A stretch of DNA of 64,000 bases from Crossaster papposus (GCA_037893245.1 JBAIAA010000789.1:62001-126000), one strand, 5' to 3'. Counted from the stretch's first letter, positions 53,214-64,000 are shown. Notes: generated by a model from the letters alone, not told the origin. Numbers and translations are program-made.

Positions 53214-56200
53214 GTAAGTAGTAGATTTAATTATAAATTTTCACCAACTTAAAACTTGATTTTTTTTTTTTTTTTTTTTTAATATATTTTAGGTAAATTT
53301 GACATCCCCTCCGTATTTTTTAAGAATGCACTTTATCATTGCAACAAGTGTACTGTACATTGTCACTTCCTGAGGATTTCTGCTTGCACAACGTTTATCT
53401 CTATGCGTGCACGGTGCAGGAAGTAAATTTAACAAAGGCTAAAAACAGAATAAAAAAAGGAAAGAATCATGACAAGCACAATGCTTTGTGCTTGGTATAT
53501 TTACAGGGATTACAGGGATGTGATTGTTATTAACCTAACCCTAGGGTGTGGGGAAATATATATATTGAAATGGATGGAATGAGAACTGTTGAGGTAAAAG
53601 CACATTAGCCCTAACTCCCTACACAACAAAGGAAGTTGGAGGATTTTGAAGAAATTGTATTGTTCAATAACAATGGTGAGGGAGTTAGGGTTAAAGGGAC
53701 ACTCTAATCTCTATCATTGTTTCCCTTACTTTTAAAATAATCATAAATTTAAAGTGTACCAAAAGTTCTCAAAGCTAAAGTTATGGAGCTTGACAACTAA
53801 CCTGGCGAAGTTTTAGCTTGTTAAATGCTGTATATTGCAAGAAATTTATAGATATCTACAGCACTAATGGAAATTTCTAAAAATGTGTCTGTGAGACGCA
53901 TCTTTAGACTTATTTTTAGTATAAGATGGTGTTACGTTTGCAAGGATAAGGAAGAGTGTATCAGAAATATAAAATCATAGATGTCATGTAACACATAGTA
54001 GAGACTGGGAAAAAACATGGTCACTAAATGTATAGAATGACCAATATTAAAACTATCCTACATTCTGTAAGGATGGTTGAGTTTACTTAAAAATACTTAT
54101 TTTTAGTGCAATACAATGTATGTAACCATTTCTTTTTCAGATTTTTTGGGTTCAAAGGAAGGATATTACTTTGTAATCAAATTTAACTATCAATTTATCA
54201 ATCTAAGTTCCATATCCTTATTTTTCTTAAACTTTTTTGCAAAGTTATTTTAGGAGTATTTAACAGCTGTACTGGAAATTTTGATGGCTGTTAAAATTAG
54301 TCATCCTACAACTAATTAAAATAGCATTTTTTATCAACGAACTTAAGCACACAAGCTTTGTTCAAGGTAACTTAGTATGAATGAAGTTTGTTCCTGTCCA
54401 ATACTCCAATAAAAAAAAAGACAACTTGTTAAGTAATATATTTTGTGAATTCAGATAAACTATTCATCCAGCAAAATCAACCGTTTGGGGAAATTCCATG
54501 GTTAATAACGTTACATTTTTAGCAAATTACAATAAGTAATAATCAAACAAAAAGTTCTTGAATTTCTTGCAGGATTTTTATATTGATTTAGGCACTAAAA
54601 TTTTAGATTTCATTTTGAAAAATAGATTTTTGAGACATAAAAACATAAATTTACTGCAATTGTTAAAATCTTTGGAAAGTTCTGCATTTCTGGGCGCTTT
54701 AAGTGTAATTTGTTTGTTTAGATGGTCTAAATGTGCAAACTAGAGCTGAAACCCAGCTTCATTTGATTCTAAAGTTAGTAACTAGGAACTGAAACAAACT
54801 GGAAATGTAGTGAAACAAATAAATTGGGAATTCACAAAGGAAATTATTTGGTTCTAGGCAAGTGGAAATTCTCTGAATGGTACTAGTAGCCTGGACAAAA
54901 CAGAATTTAATCAATAAAACCTACACGTATATATTCATTTCATTTTGTGTAAGTATGGAAATTGTGCATACATTTTGTAAATAATACATCTAGGCCAACA
55001 TGTGTACATTTGAGGCCAAATAAAATAGTTTCTTGTCCAGGCTTTTTAACAAATGAGAGAAGGCTTTTTTTTCAAGATGGCGGACTTTCAAAGATGGCGA
55101 ATTTTTTAAGATGGATTCCTACATTTTCTGTTAACCCTAACTCTCTCACGGCTTTTACTAGAAAGTATCCTGAATCCGCCACAGTCCACCAATTGTGGTT
55201 TGCAAAAACTGCTGGTGTCCTGAGTCCATCAGACTCCACCAGTATGCATTCTGGAGAGATCCTGAGTCCATCATAATCCACCAGCAAAAGTTTGAGGGAC
55301 TGTGACGGATTCAGGATACCTAGGTGGCATACAAAAAATTGCAGTGCGTTTCTCCATGAGTCCATCACAGTCCATCACCTGAATTTCTGTATCCTGAATC
55401 CATCAAACTCCTGCAGTAACGCTATAGGCTTAAAATCCTCAATCCATCACACTCCTCCAGTTGTTCAATATGGAGATATCCTGAATCCGCTAAAATTCTC
55501 CAAAACAGGAAATGGATTTTGATGGACTCAGGGTGGTTAGGGTTAATTAATGAACTTCTGTGTCCAAATTACAACATTGTAGCTGTAATGCCTAAAAACA
55601 GATTCTAAACTTGCGTACATGTACAATTAAACAAATTACATGTATTGCAAATGATAAATTGTTAAAATGGCTGCAAAAAAAAGTGGGTTTGGATGATAAA
55701 CTGTAGTTTTTTTACTTGGCCTCACTTGTTTGACCATCTGTGTCTAAATACATACAAATTATCATCACATCACTTGTACATAATGCAGCTCTTTTCACCT
55801 TGAGCAATCTAAGCAAAATCAATAAGTCTGAAAATGAATAAATTATAATAAACAAATATAGGGAAAATATGCAAGGTTGGACTTTCTCAAAATTGGCTGT
55901 TTATCCGAACAATTATAATGTACAAATGTACATGTACATGTAGGTCTGCACGGAATGTTTTCGGTTTTATTTTTCGTCAACCTGATTATTATTTTCTGGT
56001 TCTGTCTGTCCCATTTCTCAGCTAAATTTCCTTTCAGAAAATTCTCAATTTCTGAGAATCCTTGGCTCAAATGACCAAGCCAGTTAGACTGGTTTCCTGA
56101 CTTTACATTTCCCTGACATTTATAAATTGCTTCGTTATATTTTAAGTGAGATAAGGGAGCCAGACTAAGAATATGATTGTTTTTGTTGTTGTTTTCCAGC

Positions 56201-59200
56201 ATCGACGAACACAAACCTTCACACAAGTCAGTGTTAGAATATTTGCAATACAATACTAGCTACTATAACCCCCCAAATCCATCCATTTCTAAAAATTACA
56301 GCAAAAGCAAACATTGGAACTTTTACTTCCAGTCATTGATGATTTTTCTAAAGCAGACAATTGTTTTGGGGTTGAATAAACGCATGCAGTCCCCCCCCCC
56401 CCCCCCCCCCCCCCCCACACACACAATAGTGCAGTTTCTGTCAATGTTATGACTTGCATTGTCCTTGGTATTGTGCAGAACTACTGTAGACAGTATGCAA
56501 ATGTATACATTCAGTTGTTGTTATTACGTGTGCAGTGGGATTTTGACAAGCTCAGTTTGTTGTGTGTACACGTACTTCCTTATTTATTGGTCCATTACAG
56601 TTTAACCCTGCACCTCAGCCAGTATGTACAAGACAAGTAAACAATCGGATAAACAAAAAAATACTGAAATATTTACCATAAATTTGTCAATTTATAACAT
56701 GATTTATTGAATCAACTACAACATTATTGTTCATTTATACACCTTCAGTAACGTAATCGTGTGACCAACAAAACTTTCAAATGATTTTTTTAAAAGTTAG
56801 ATGTACTTTTTAGATGTACTTTTTAATATTCCTGAAATACAAATGTTTATGCGCATAACACCATGGTGTCAAATGTACAAATGTACCTCTTCCACTCTCC
56901 CACCTTTCCACACCCCCCCCCCCCCCCCCCAAAAAAAAAATAAAATAAAATAAAATAAAAATAATACCCCCAAAACACAACAATGCTGCTTCTTATTACA
57001 TGGCATTTGAAAACGGGGTCGGTAGGTGTATGTAGGGTACCCTAGGTACATGTAGGTACATATCACAGGGTCGGTAGGTACATGTAGGGTACCATGGGTC
57101 AGGTAAATGGAAGCATGGGGTGGAAGGATTTTGATGGATTTGTGAAGATTAGGGGTAACCATCGGTGTGTATGAGCAGACTGTAAAAATAAACAAATTTT
57201 CGCTGTTAAATTGAAGACATGTCTGTCTTTTCGATTCTGTTTGATTGTATGGGTCTTGTTCTCTTCAGACGTACCATTGGCAGAGCAACACTAAGAAGCA
57301 GAGTGGGGTGGAGGACATGGTCCTACTGACTAAGATACAAGAATCCTCCATCGTTGAGAACCTCAAGAAACGATTCATGGACGACTGGATTTATGTATCC
57401 TTTTAGTTTCTTACAATGGAAGTCACTTGAATCGAGGCTTAAATAGCCATTTGGAGTAAAGAGCTGTTAAGAAAAGTGCGGGTGATTTACGAAGTGCACT
57501 TATCAATGAGTATTGGTGCTCAAGGAACATTATTATTATTATTATAATTATTATAATTATTACCCCTGCTCATTGGGCCTATGAAACATTTCAAAGACCA
57601 TCTCAGCTCCCCGGTACATACCGGTACATGTATGCACATGTACACGCACGTTTGTTTATGGTGTAAATCGAGGAGTTTCTTTTGTTCCTCTCAATAATTT
57701 CCTTTGTTCCTCTCAAAAATTTCCTTTGTTCCTCTCAAAAATTTCCTTTGTTTGTACTCCAACTTTTTCCGACGGCTCTCATTGGTTTTGTACACGAATC
57801 TCAATCGAGGACGTCCTCGATTCTAACCCTAACCCCAAATCACCTTCGTGTCGCCAGGCATGTGTCCTCCATTTACACCATAAACAAACGCACATTGCTT
57901 GTACATGTGCATGTATACAGTCGGATTTGTTGATAGCGCCCCCTATAGCTGCTTGGTTGCGTTTGCCTGCCGGGTACCAGCTACATTGGGGAAACATAAT
58001 CAAAACCCAGTTTCAAAACGAGACTATATAGAAACCCACAATTAAAATATACAGAGAGTCTATTTTGAAATTTTTTTCCTTAACTTTCTCTCTATCTTTT
58101 CAGACGTACATTGGCCCTGTACTTATTTCCATCAATCCTTTTAAGCAGATGCCGTATTTCACAGACAAAGAGCTGGACATGTACCAAGGAGCGGTAAATA
58201 TGCAAAATGTTGTTTTTTATTTCCAGTAAGTATTTGTGGCCAGAGTTTCAAAAGAAAGTGAAAAGAGAAAAAGTCCTTCTACGTCAGAATTGAAACTGAA
58301 ACTTTGCATTAGATTCAACAGTAGTTAAAGGAAAGAAACTATCGAATGGGATTCGTGTTTTCGGCAAGACATTTCCCAAAACGAAAGCAGGAATCAATCT
58401 GGTAACAGGTTTCCTGTATGCTCACAGTGTCTCACATACAAGTACATGTAGACAAAAATGATACAAACGTTAAAACGTAGGGTATTCCCAAAACTTCCCT
58501 TATCGTTGAGACAAATTGAAGCCTGTAAACAAAAGTTGTTTTTGAAAACTTTGGTTTTAAATAGGGGCCGATACCAAATGAAAGTTATAGATTGATAATT
58601 TTAATGTCATTCGTGAATACTGATCCTTGCATAAACAGTTAAGTGAAAACTTACATCAGATTGCAAGATTAAATAAAAAGGAAGTAAGAGGTAGAGTTTT
58701 AGAAACCAGGACGTAGTTAGTACTTAATATTATTTAAGATGTAAACATGGTTGACTTTTGTTTTGTTTTTTGTTTAGGCCTCGTATGAGAACCCTCCGCA
58801 TGTCTACGCATTGACAGATAACATGTATCGTAACATGTTGATAGAGTTCGAAAACCAGTGTGTAATTATCAGGTAAGGTGTCAAAGAATTTACATATTTA
58901 TGATTGAAAAAATGGTTTTTACAGGCATTGCGAGAGGGCATAAACTGGAACAGCTGGCATTAATTGTGACATTGTTTACCTCACCGTATTTTTACATTTT
59001 CCCCGGATTGTTCGTCATTCCTAGTGGTGAGAGTGGTGCTGGTAAGACAGTAGCGGCCAAATACATCATGGGATACATTGCCAAAGTATCAGGAGGCGGG
59101 GCTAAAGTGCAACACGTCAAAGACATCATCATCCAATCAAATCCTCTCCTGGAGGCGTTTGGAAATGCCAAGACGGTCCGTAACAACAATTCTAGCCGCT

Positions 59201-62200
59201 TTGTAAGTCGTTCGTCTCTAGAATTCGCCAAAATTGTTCTTGTGAAATGATTTGTGTAATGTCGCAGCTACTCTACTTGTCAGAGCTCTTCACCTTTCTT
59301 CTCTTCCACCCCCAGGGCAAGTATGTGGAGATTCAGTTCGGCAGAGGGGGTGAGCCCGATGGCGGGAAGATCTCTAATTTCTTGTTGGAGAAATCGCGGG
59401 TTATCACCCAGAAAACGAGCGAGCGCAACTTTCACATCTTCTACCAGCTTCTGAAGGGGGCAGATTCTGAAATGAAAGGTGCTTGATTATTCTGAAGAAG
59501 TTACTTTTTAGTCAAATCAAAGTTGGACAAAGAAATTGGCTGGAGTAAGGTGTGGACCTGCGACCTCTGGATTACTGTTCCAGTGTTTTATCAACTGAGC
59601 TATCTAGCCCTCTGTTGACGGCTCTATATGTCTCTGTATAAGGGGCTCTAGTCAGAAGCTATAATCCTGTAAATGCCATGTAGCCAGGGATAACACCTTA
59701 GGTTACGATGTTAGCAACATCAGCAATGCTACAAACCTGGAAAATAGCATTATTTAAAACCTTCTCTTTTTTTTCGTTTGAAAAATTTAACTTTATACCA
59801 TTTTATCTATGATTTGTTCTTGGATTCACGGTTTAAATAATAACCATTTGTTCACATTTGTTCTTTTTAGAGAGTTTTGGTCTGACGAATCCTGACTATT
59901 ATTACTACCTGAACCAGAGTGGAACGTTCCAAGTAGAAGGCATGAATGATGCTAAGGAATATATCGACACCACGGTAAGATGAGGGCCAATGGGGGGAAG
60001 AGCCGGATTACTAAAGATGGGGGGTGTAGAGCAAACGGTTTCAATAGCTCCAAAATTAGGGTTTCGTACACTGACGACGAACAGTGTTTGTGCTCTTGGG
60101 CAAAACACTCGACTACAACTGTCTCTCTTCACCCTTAAATACAAATGGTGGGGGTAAAGACCTGTGGGGGTAAAGACCTGAATGCACTTTGACCTTGAAC
60201 TGTAGAAACAAATATATATATTGGCCCGGTGAACAGGGGTAATAATTGTGATGCACTTCGAGGTCGTGGTTAAAATCTGTTATTCTTATTGTGACAATAC
60301 ACTCTTTTTCTGTTCTCAACAATATTGAAATTGATACTTTTTAAGAATGTTGTTTTTGCTTTTACCCTTCCTAGAGTGCAATGTCGGTCATCGGTATATC
60401 AGACGATGAACAGTACAACGTTCTTAATTGCGTGGCCGCGATTCTCCATCTTGGAAACATCCAGTTCAGCGAGCAAGGAAATTATGCAGTAGTAGCGCAG
60501 GAAGATTGTGAGTAAAAGTAGAAAAATGACACAAAAACTTTACATGGGAATAAAAGGGCGTTGTTAATAGTTGATATCCGAAGGTTGTGCAAGTTACGTC
60601 ATACAGTGTACGACTTGTTGGCTAATAGTCCTCAGTCAACATTTCTGAATTTTTTTGGGGTTATGTGACTTCGGTAAACAAAATCTAATCTTTGTCTCGT
60701 TAGAAACATGTAAGTTTAAAAATGTTGATATTTAGTATGCTGTATGGTAGATGAAGAAAGGTCGTCACCTTTGACGACATGGTCTTTTAAGGCATTCAAA
60801 TTTCACAATATGTTAAAGAATGTTTTGTGTCTAACTAAATGTAAATGTTTAGAAATTTTATGAAATTCTTATAACTGTTAAAATTAGGGGCAATCCTTTA
60901 TTTATTTCTGTATCTGAATCCTTAATGTGTTTTGTTTTCATTATAAAAGTAGTTTTTATCAAGCTTTCCCTGATGCACAATAAGTCAGTATCTAAGCATG
61001 AATTTATCAAAACAGTTGATAGGTTTCTTTTTAAGTTGGGTCTTTGCAACAAAGCTTTGACAGAACATTGATCAATTTAATCTTAAACTATTTTATTTCC
61101 TGCATTTTAAGATGGCGGATTGCATGGTAAGTATTCACTGTTTAGAATCAAAACATTGTTACAAATTTGGTTTTTCAAATGCACTCCAATCAAAAATGCT
61201 TATTTTTTTTCTTCTTTCTCCTGTGGTTTTTCTCTCCGTTGACTGTGGTAACACTCTGAAATAGCTTAATTTCTAGTGAAAATCTCTTCAAGGTTTAGTG
61301 TACGTAGAGCAAGTTAGGTTACAAAAGTTCCCCCCCCCCCCTACCCCCAATTGTGATGTGTTTCTTGTTTTCTACCATTTGTAGCACATTCCTTGCAAAT
61401 CAGGAATATCTGGACATGAATGAATGACCGGACACTATAAGACTTACTGTTAGTTTGTGTTGTCGTGGTGATTAGTTGATTCGTAAAACCTTTCACAAAA
61501 TCTGTAAATAACATTGTAGTTTGTCATTCCATCCATTTTGGGTCCACTGTTCCCCCCTACCTCTGTTACATCGGACATCTTGATTTGATAATTCTGACGC
61601 ACTTCTTAATTGCAATCGTCCTCTAAGAGTGATTATGAATAGAAAACTACTGGCAAATCTTGAATGGTAAAATAAAAAGTACCAAGGTAAAGTGGGCAGG
61701 AAAAACTATCGCACTTTGAACTCTAAAATTTGGAAATACTAGTGTTTCTTATTTCACAAACATTGCATGCTTTTTCACTGTAAAAAGGTGGGGCAGTGCT
61801 CCCCCCCCCCCCCTCCTTTCCCCTCTCTCTGCTGATATTGAGCTTAAATATCATTTTGGAGAGCGGAACCACACTTGTAAAATTTTCAAGCAGAGTTACA
61901 AGCAAGTTGATCACCTTATAGTCTAGCACAAGTCAATCGCAGATTGTCACAAGTCAATCGCAGATTGTCACAAGTCAATCGCAGATTATCACAAGTCAAT
62001 CGCAGATTATCACAAGTCAATCGCAGATTATCACAAGTCAATCGCAGATTATCACAAGTCAATCGCAGATTATCACAAGTCAATCGCAGATCATCACAAG
62101 TCAATCACAGATCAGCACAAGTCAATCGCAGATCATCACAAGTTTGTTATAACAAATCACTATACAATTACAGTCATCATAAGTTCCCCAATGTTCATGT

Positions 62201-64000
62201 TCTGATATTTGTCACCTGGTTGGTCTGTTGTAATTGACTTGCGATTGCGGTGCGATTGCGGTGCGATTGACTTGTGAGTAATTCGTGATTGGTTTGCGAT
62301 TGATTCAATTTTTCAAGACTTGTTTGTGGTTTTTCACACAGTCCTGGATTTTCCCGCCTTTCTCTTCGGCGTGGACAAGGAACTCCTCCGATCTAAACTA
62401 ATCAGTCGACAAATGGACAGCAAGTGGGGAGCACAGACGGAATCTATCAAGGTCACGTTGAACACAGAGCAGGCCGCATACACCAGAGATGCCTTGGCTA
62501 AAGCTGTCCATGCTAGAGTCTTTGACTTCCTTGTCAGCGTAAGATACACCAGTTTATAACGAGTATATTGGGTCATTCCATGTCAAATCACTCAATGGAT
62601 TACACCCCAGCCCCTCTCAAATTAGTTCATATTTGTTTTGGGTGAAAAAAAACCAAATTTTCAATTTTAGCGGCATCCGAGCAGCTGTTTTAAGTCTACT
62701 GCTTGCTACTTTTTGGCGAATTATGCGGGTTGGAAAGATAATATAATAAATATATGTCCGAGCAAACAAAAAATGTTGTGAAAAACATGTTGGGGTATAA
62801 TTATTACCAGTTGGCTCAAAGTCGCGTGATCAACAAGGTCACATTCAAGTTCAAAATAAACATCAAAAGGTCATTACAGGTCAAATTGCTTGCGTTTAAA
62901 TACGGCGCAGCCAATGCGCGTTATGCATATTTGATGCTCAAAATGCTAATGCACGTGGCTAAACTGTAGGAAATAACGTCATTTGAGAGAGACTTATATT
63001 GGAACGACACAAATCTAATTCCACTATTGAACTATTACTACAATCAACTTTGCTCCAAGTTGCCACCTTGATTTCTTTCTCGCATCTCTTAGTCCATCAA
63101 CCAGGCCATGCAGAAGGATCGTGTGGAGATCAACGTTGGCGTCTTGGATATCTACGGCTTTGAGATCTTCCAACAGAACGGCTTTGAGCAGTTCTGCATC
63201 AACTTCGTCAACGAGAAACTACAGCAGATCTTCATCGAACTCACGCTAAAAGCTGAACAGGTCAGTCAATTAAAACAAAATAAAACAAAACTGCTTTTAG
63301 TTATAAACAGGTTCTGTTTTGTCCGCATTACTAAAACATTGGACTGTATTGGACTGTAGACGGAATTCAGTTTCTCCAACAGAATGCAGCTTTTGGAGAA
63401 AGACCTGTAATGTTTAGATTGCCGTGTTTTTTTTTAATGGCAAAATGACAGAAGAAATGACAGCTAGAAGACGGACCAACATTTGCTCCTACATCATAAA
63501 ATGTGTTCAGTATTTGTCGCATGCCAAACGACATATTCCTTTATTTCAAATGAACCTTTAAGGCAAATATGGGAACAGTCTAAAAATGTCCCGCCTTTGT
63601 ATAATCCCATTTTTTGTTGTAATTTTTACAATTTTGGGGGTTTTTTTCAGGAAGAGTACGTGAACGAAGGTATCAAATGGAACCCTATCGACTACTTCAA
63701 CAACAAGATTGTGTGCGATCTGATTGAAGAGAAAAAGGTTAGACTCTTTAGCCCAAAAAGTTTTCTTAGATGCACAAGGGTGCTGTTACGATGTCCTTTT
63801 ATTAAATAACATTTCTTAAAGTACCGTACATGTAGCTTCGGAACTGTGCTTTTATCTAAAAATTTAACTTTGAGAATTTCTTTTTGATTTGTTGGGATGT
63901 GTAAGTTTATGTGAATTATCTTTGAAATATTGTAGAAACAGCGCCCTCAGGTGTTCGAGCAAACAACCCATTACTTTAAATTAGTCTGTTTAAAAATGGC
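53211..64000 (+). CDS. MYO1E: Class I long-tail unconventional myosin (MYO1E/MYO1F type), 5' part of motor head
   Basis: Actin-based motor; MYO1E/F proteins act at the plasma membrane in endocytosis and adhesion. Coding exons in the window: 53211-53213 (ATG only), 57269-57394, 58104-58193, 58778-58872, 59025-59202, 59316-59478, 59871-59974, 60375-60507, 62342-62538, 63093-63260, 63651-63737. These give 1344 nt, 448 residues, all in phase. Seen: N-terminal YHWQS...GVEDMVLL, typical of MYO1E/F; P-loop GESGAGKT (about 106-113); switch I NNNSSRF at an exon end; switch II DIYGFE (about 382-387); relay region [19 protein letters not shown]. Vertebrate MYO1E is about 1100 residues, so the rest of the head, the IQ motif, TH1, TH2 and SH3 must lie beyond the right edge. 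MYO1E and MYO1F cannot be told apart here; an invertebrate pro-orthologue is likely. Confidence 0.94.
53605..53694. repeat. Small foldback with AGCCCTAACTCCCT ends
   Basis: Left AGCCCTAACTCCCT, right AGGGAGTTAGGGTTAA. The internal TTGTATTGTTCAATAACAAT is also self-complementary. The ends resemble those of 55132-55549. Confidence 0.6.
55132..55549. repeat. TTAACCCTAAC-bounded repeat with degenerate CTGAATCCATCA units
   Basis: TTAACCCTAACTC at the left and GTTAGGGTTAA at the right are inverted. Inside, about eight degenerate copies of TCCTGAATCCATCACACTCC with variable spacing. Myosin intron 1. Confidence 0.65.
57269..57394 (+). CDS. MYO1E: Myosin exon: head N-terminus
   Basis: Acceptor TTGTTCTCTTCAG, donor TTTAT|GTATCC. 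Reads [42 protein letters not shown]. The W.S...K.SGV.DMVLL and KRFMDD blocks are diagnostic of the MYO1E/F subclass. Confidence 0.93.
57625..57918. repeat. Foldback with 40-bp arms
   Basis: CGTTTGTTTATGGTGTAAAT with upstream GCACATGTACA at the left; ATTTACACCATAAACAAACG and TGTACATGTGC at the right. Between the arms lie three copies of a 22-bp unit (TTCCTTTGTTCCTCTCAAAA). Myosin intron 2. Confidence 0.8.
58104..58193 (+). CDS. MYO1E: Myosin exon: TYIG...VNPFKQ block
   Basis: 30 codons, [30 protein letters not shown]. Phase 0 both ends, donor GCG|GTAAAT. Human MYO1E/F have the near-identical [19 protein letters not shown]. Confidence 0.94.
58778..58872 (+). CDS. MYO1E: Myosin exon: pre-P-loop helix
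   Basis: Reads [31 protein letters not shown]. Acceptor TTGTTTTTTGTTTAG, donor ATCAG|GTAAGG splitting the Ser codon just before the P-loop. Confidence 0.94.
59025..59202 (+). CDS. MYO1E: Myosin exon: P-loop and switch I
   Basis: Opens [20 protein letters not shown] (P-loop) and ends [13 protein letters not shown] (switch I). Also LEAFGNAKT. Donor CTTT|GTAAGT, phase 0. Confidence 0.96.
59316..59478 (+). CDS. MYO1E: Myosin exon: GKY...GGEPDGGKI block
   Basis: Reads [69 protein letters not shown] is nearly invariant in MYO1E/F. Donor AAAG|GTGCTT is weak after position +4 but keeps the phase. Confidence 0.94.
59530..59610 (-). repeat. tRNA-like SINE copy, reverse strand
   Basis: On the minus strand GGGCTAGATAGCTCAGTTGA, GTCGCAGGTCCACACC and CTCCAGCCAATTTCTTTG parallel 34650-34730. 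Boxes are degraded. Myosin intron. Confidence 0.65.
59871..59974 (+). CDS. MYO1E: Myosin exon: [10 protein letters not shown] block
   Basis: Reads [35 protein letters not shown]. Acceptor GTTCTTTTTAG, donor CACG|GTAAGA, phase 0. Confidence 0.94.
60375..60507 (+). CDS. MYO1E: Myosin exon: AMSVIGI...AILHLGNI block
   Basis: Reads [44 protein letters not shown]. Donor GATT|GTGAGT, phase 1. A candidate 15-nt alternative exon lies in the following intron at 61112. Confidence 0.94.
61928..62145 (+). repeat. 21-bp array ACAAGTCAATCGCAGATTATC
   Basis: About 10 copies, with TTGTC, TTATC and TCATC ends. Myosin intron before exon 62342. The + frame reads SQVNRRL repeats. A second GCGATTGACTTG-type stretch follows at 62235-62290 in the opposite sense. 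Confidence 0.93.
62342..62538 (+). CDS. MYO1E: Myosin exon: FPAFLFG...[17 protein letters not shown]
   Basis: Begins by completing Phe, [40 protein letters not shown], and ends [10 protein letters not shown]. It includes SRQMDSKWG, nearly identical to human MYO1E. Donor CAGC|GTAAGA, phase 0. Confidence 0.95.
63093..63260 (+). CDS. MYO1E: Myosin exon: switch II and relay helix
   Basis: Reads [62 protein letters not shown] is switch II. Phase 0 both ends, donor ACAG|GTCAGT. Confidence 0.96.
63651..63737 (+). CDS. MYO1E: Myosin exon: [19 protein letters not shown], last in window
   Basis: 29 codons from [20 protein letters not shown] to LIEEKK. Acceptor GGTTTTTTTCAG, donor AAAAAG|GTTAGA. The next expected segment (NPPGIMS.LDD) is not found before position 64000. 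Confidence 0.93.

Larger units (their letters stand above)
53214..57268 (+). other. Myosin intron 1
   Basis: 4.1 kb between the ATG and the second coding exon. Contains the CCCTAAC-bounded repeats and a poly-C run at 56392; a second poly-C/poly-A stretch lies at 56916-56960. Confidence 0.55.

Noticed and set aside
63936-63990. Possible next myosin exon after TTGTAG at 63935
   Set aside because: Translation ([17 protein letters not shown]) does not match the expected NPPGIMS.LDD segment of MYO1E/F.
1-64000. CRISPR arrays, bacterial operons, or phage genes
   Set aside because: Tandem arrays have no unique spacers, and the genes are spliced metazoan genes.

Overview
This is a gene-sparse, AT-rich, repeat-rich eukaryotic window. 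It has GT-AG introns, many different tandem arrays, short DNA transposons, tRNA-derived SINE-like repeats and long poly-G/poly-C runs. The coding exons are metazoan. The exon/intron style and repeat mix suggest a marine invertebrate, possibly a deuterostome such as an echinoderm; the taxon is an inference and is not fixed by anything in the window.

Three genes can be assembled from exons whose splice phases agree. (1) A Na+/Ca2+ exchanger (SLC8/NCX family), + strand, 10262-40848: 17 coding exons including a 22-nt microexon, 2568 nt, 855 residues plus stop, complete if the start at 10262 is right. (2) An AF9/ENL (MLLT1/MLLT3) family YEATS-domain transcription elongation factor, - strand, 51244 down to 48007: four exons carrying the YEATS domain, a Lys/Ser-rich linker and the C-terminal ANC1-homology domain; the short first coding exon was not found. 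(3) A long-tailed class I myosin (MYO1E/MYO1F type), + strand, 53211 to beyond the right edge: 11 exons, 448 residues of the motor head. The NCX and AF9/ENL genes are convergent. The AF9/ENL and myosin genes are divergent, with their 5' ends within about 2 kb of each other.

Layout: 1-9100 has no recognised gene (a 2-kb 21-bp array, CATTCC-type microsatellite, MITEs). 9100-41400 is the NCX gene, with introns holding most of the repeats: a CCCCA array, a 63-bp minisatellite with an open frame, a pyrimidine decamer array and a 1.7-kb 20-bp array. 41400-48000 is intergenic, with a mariner-type MITE and a foldback element. 48000-53200 is AF9/ENL and the shared 5' region. 53200-64000 is the myosin.

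The genes are not an operon and have no evident joint pathway: NCX exports Ca2+ across the plasma membrane, AF9/ENL reads acylated histones and recruits elongation/DOT1L complexes, and MYO1E/F links membranes to actin. No clearly new biochemical system was found. The most notable observations are the phase-proven NCX microexon, an NCX CBD2 that seems to lack its calcium ligands, a candidate 15-nt in-phase myosin microexon, several unrelated arrays sharing a 21-bp-based period, and at least three short inverted-repeat transposon families with several copies each.
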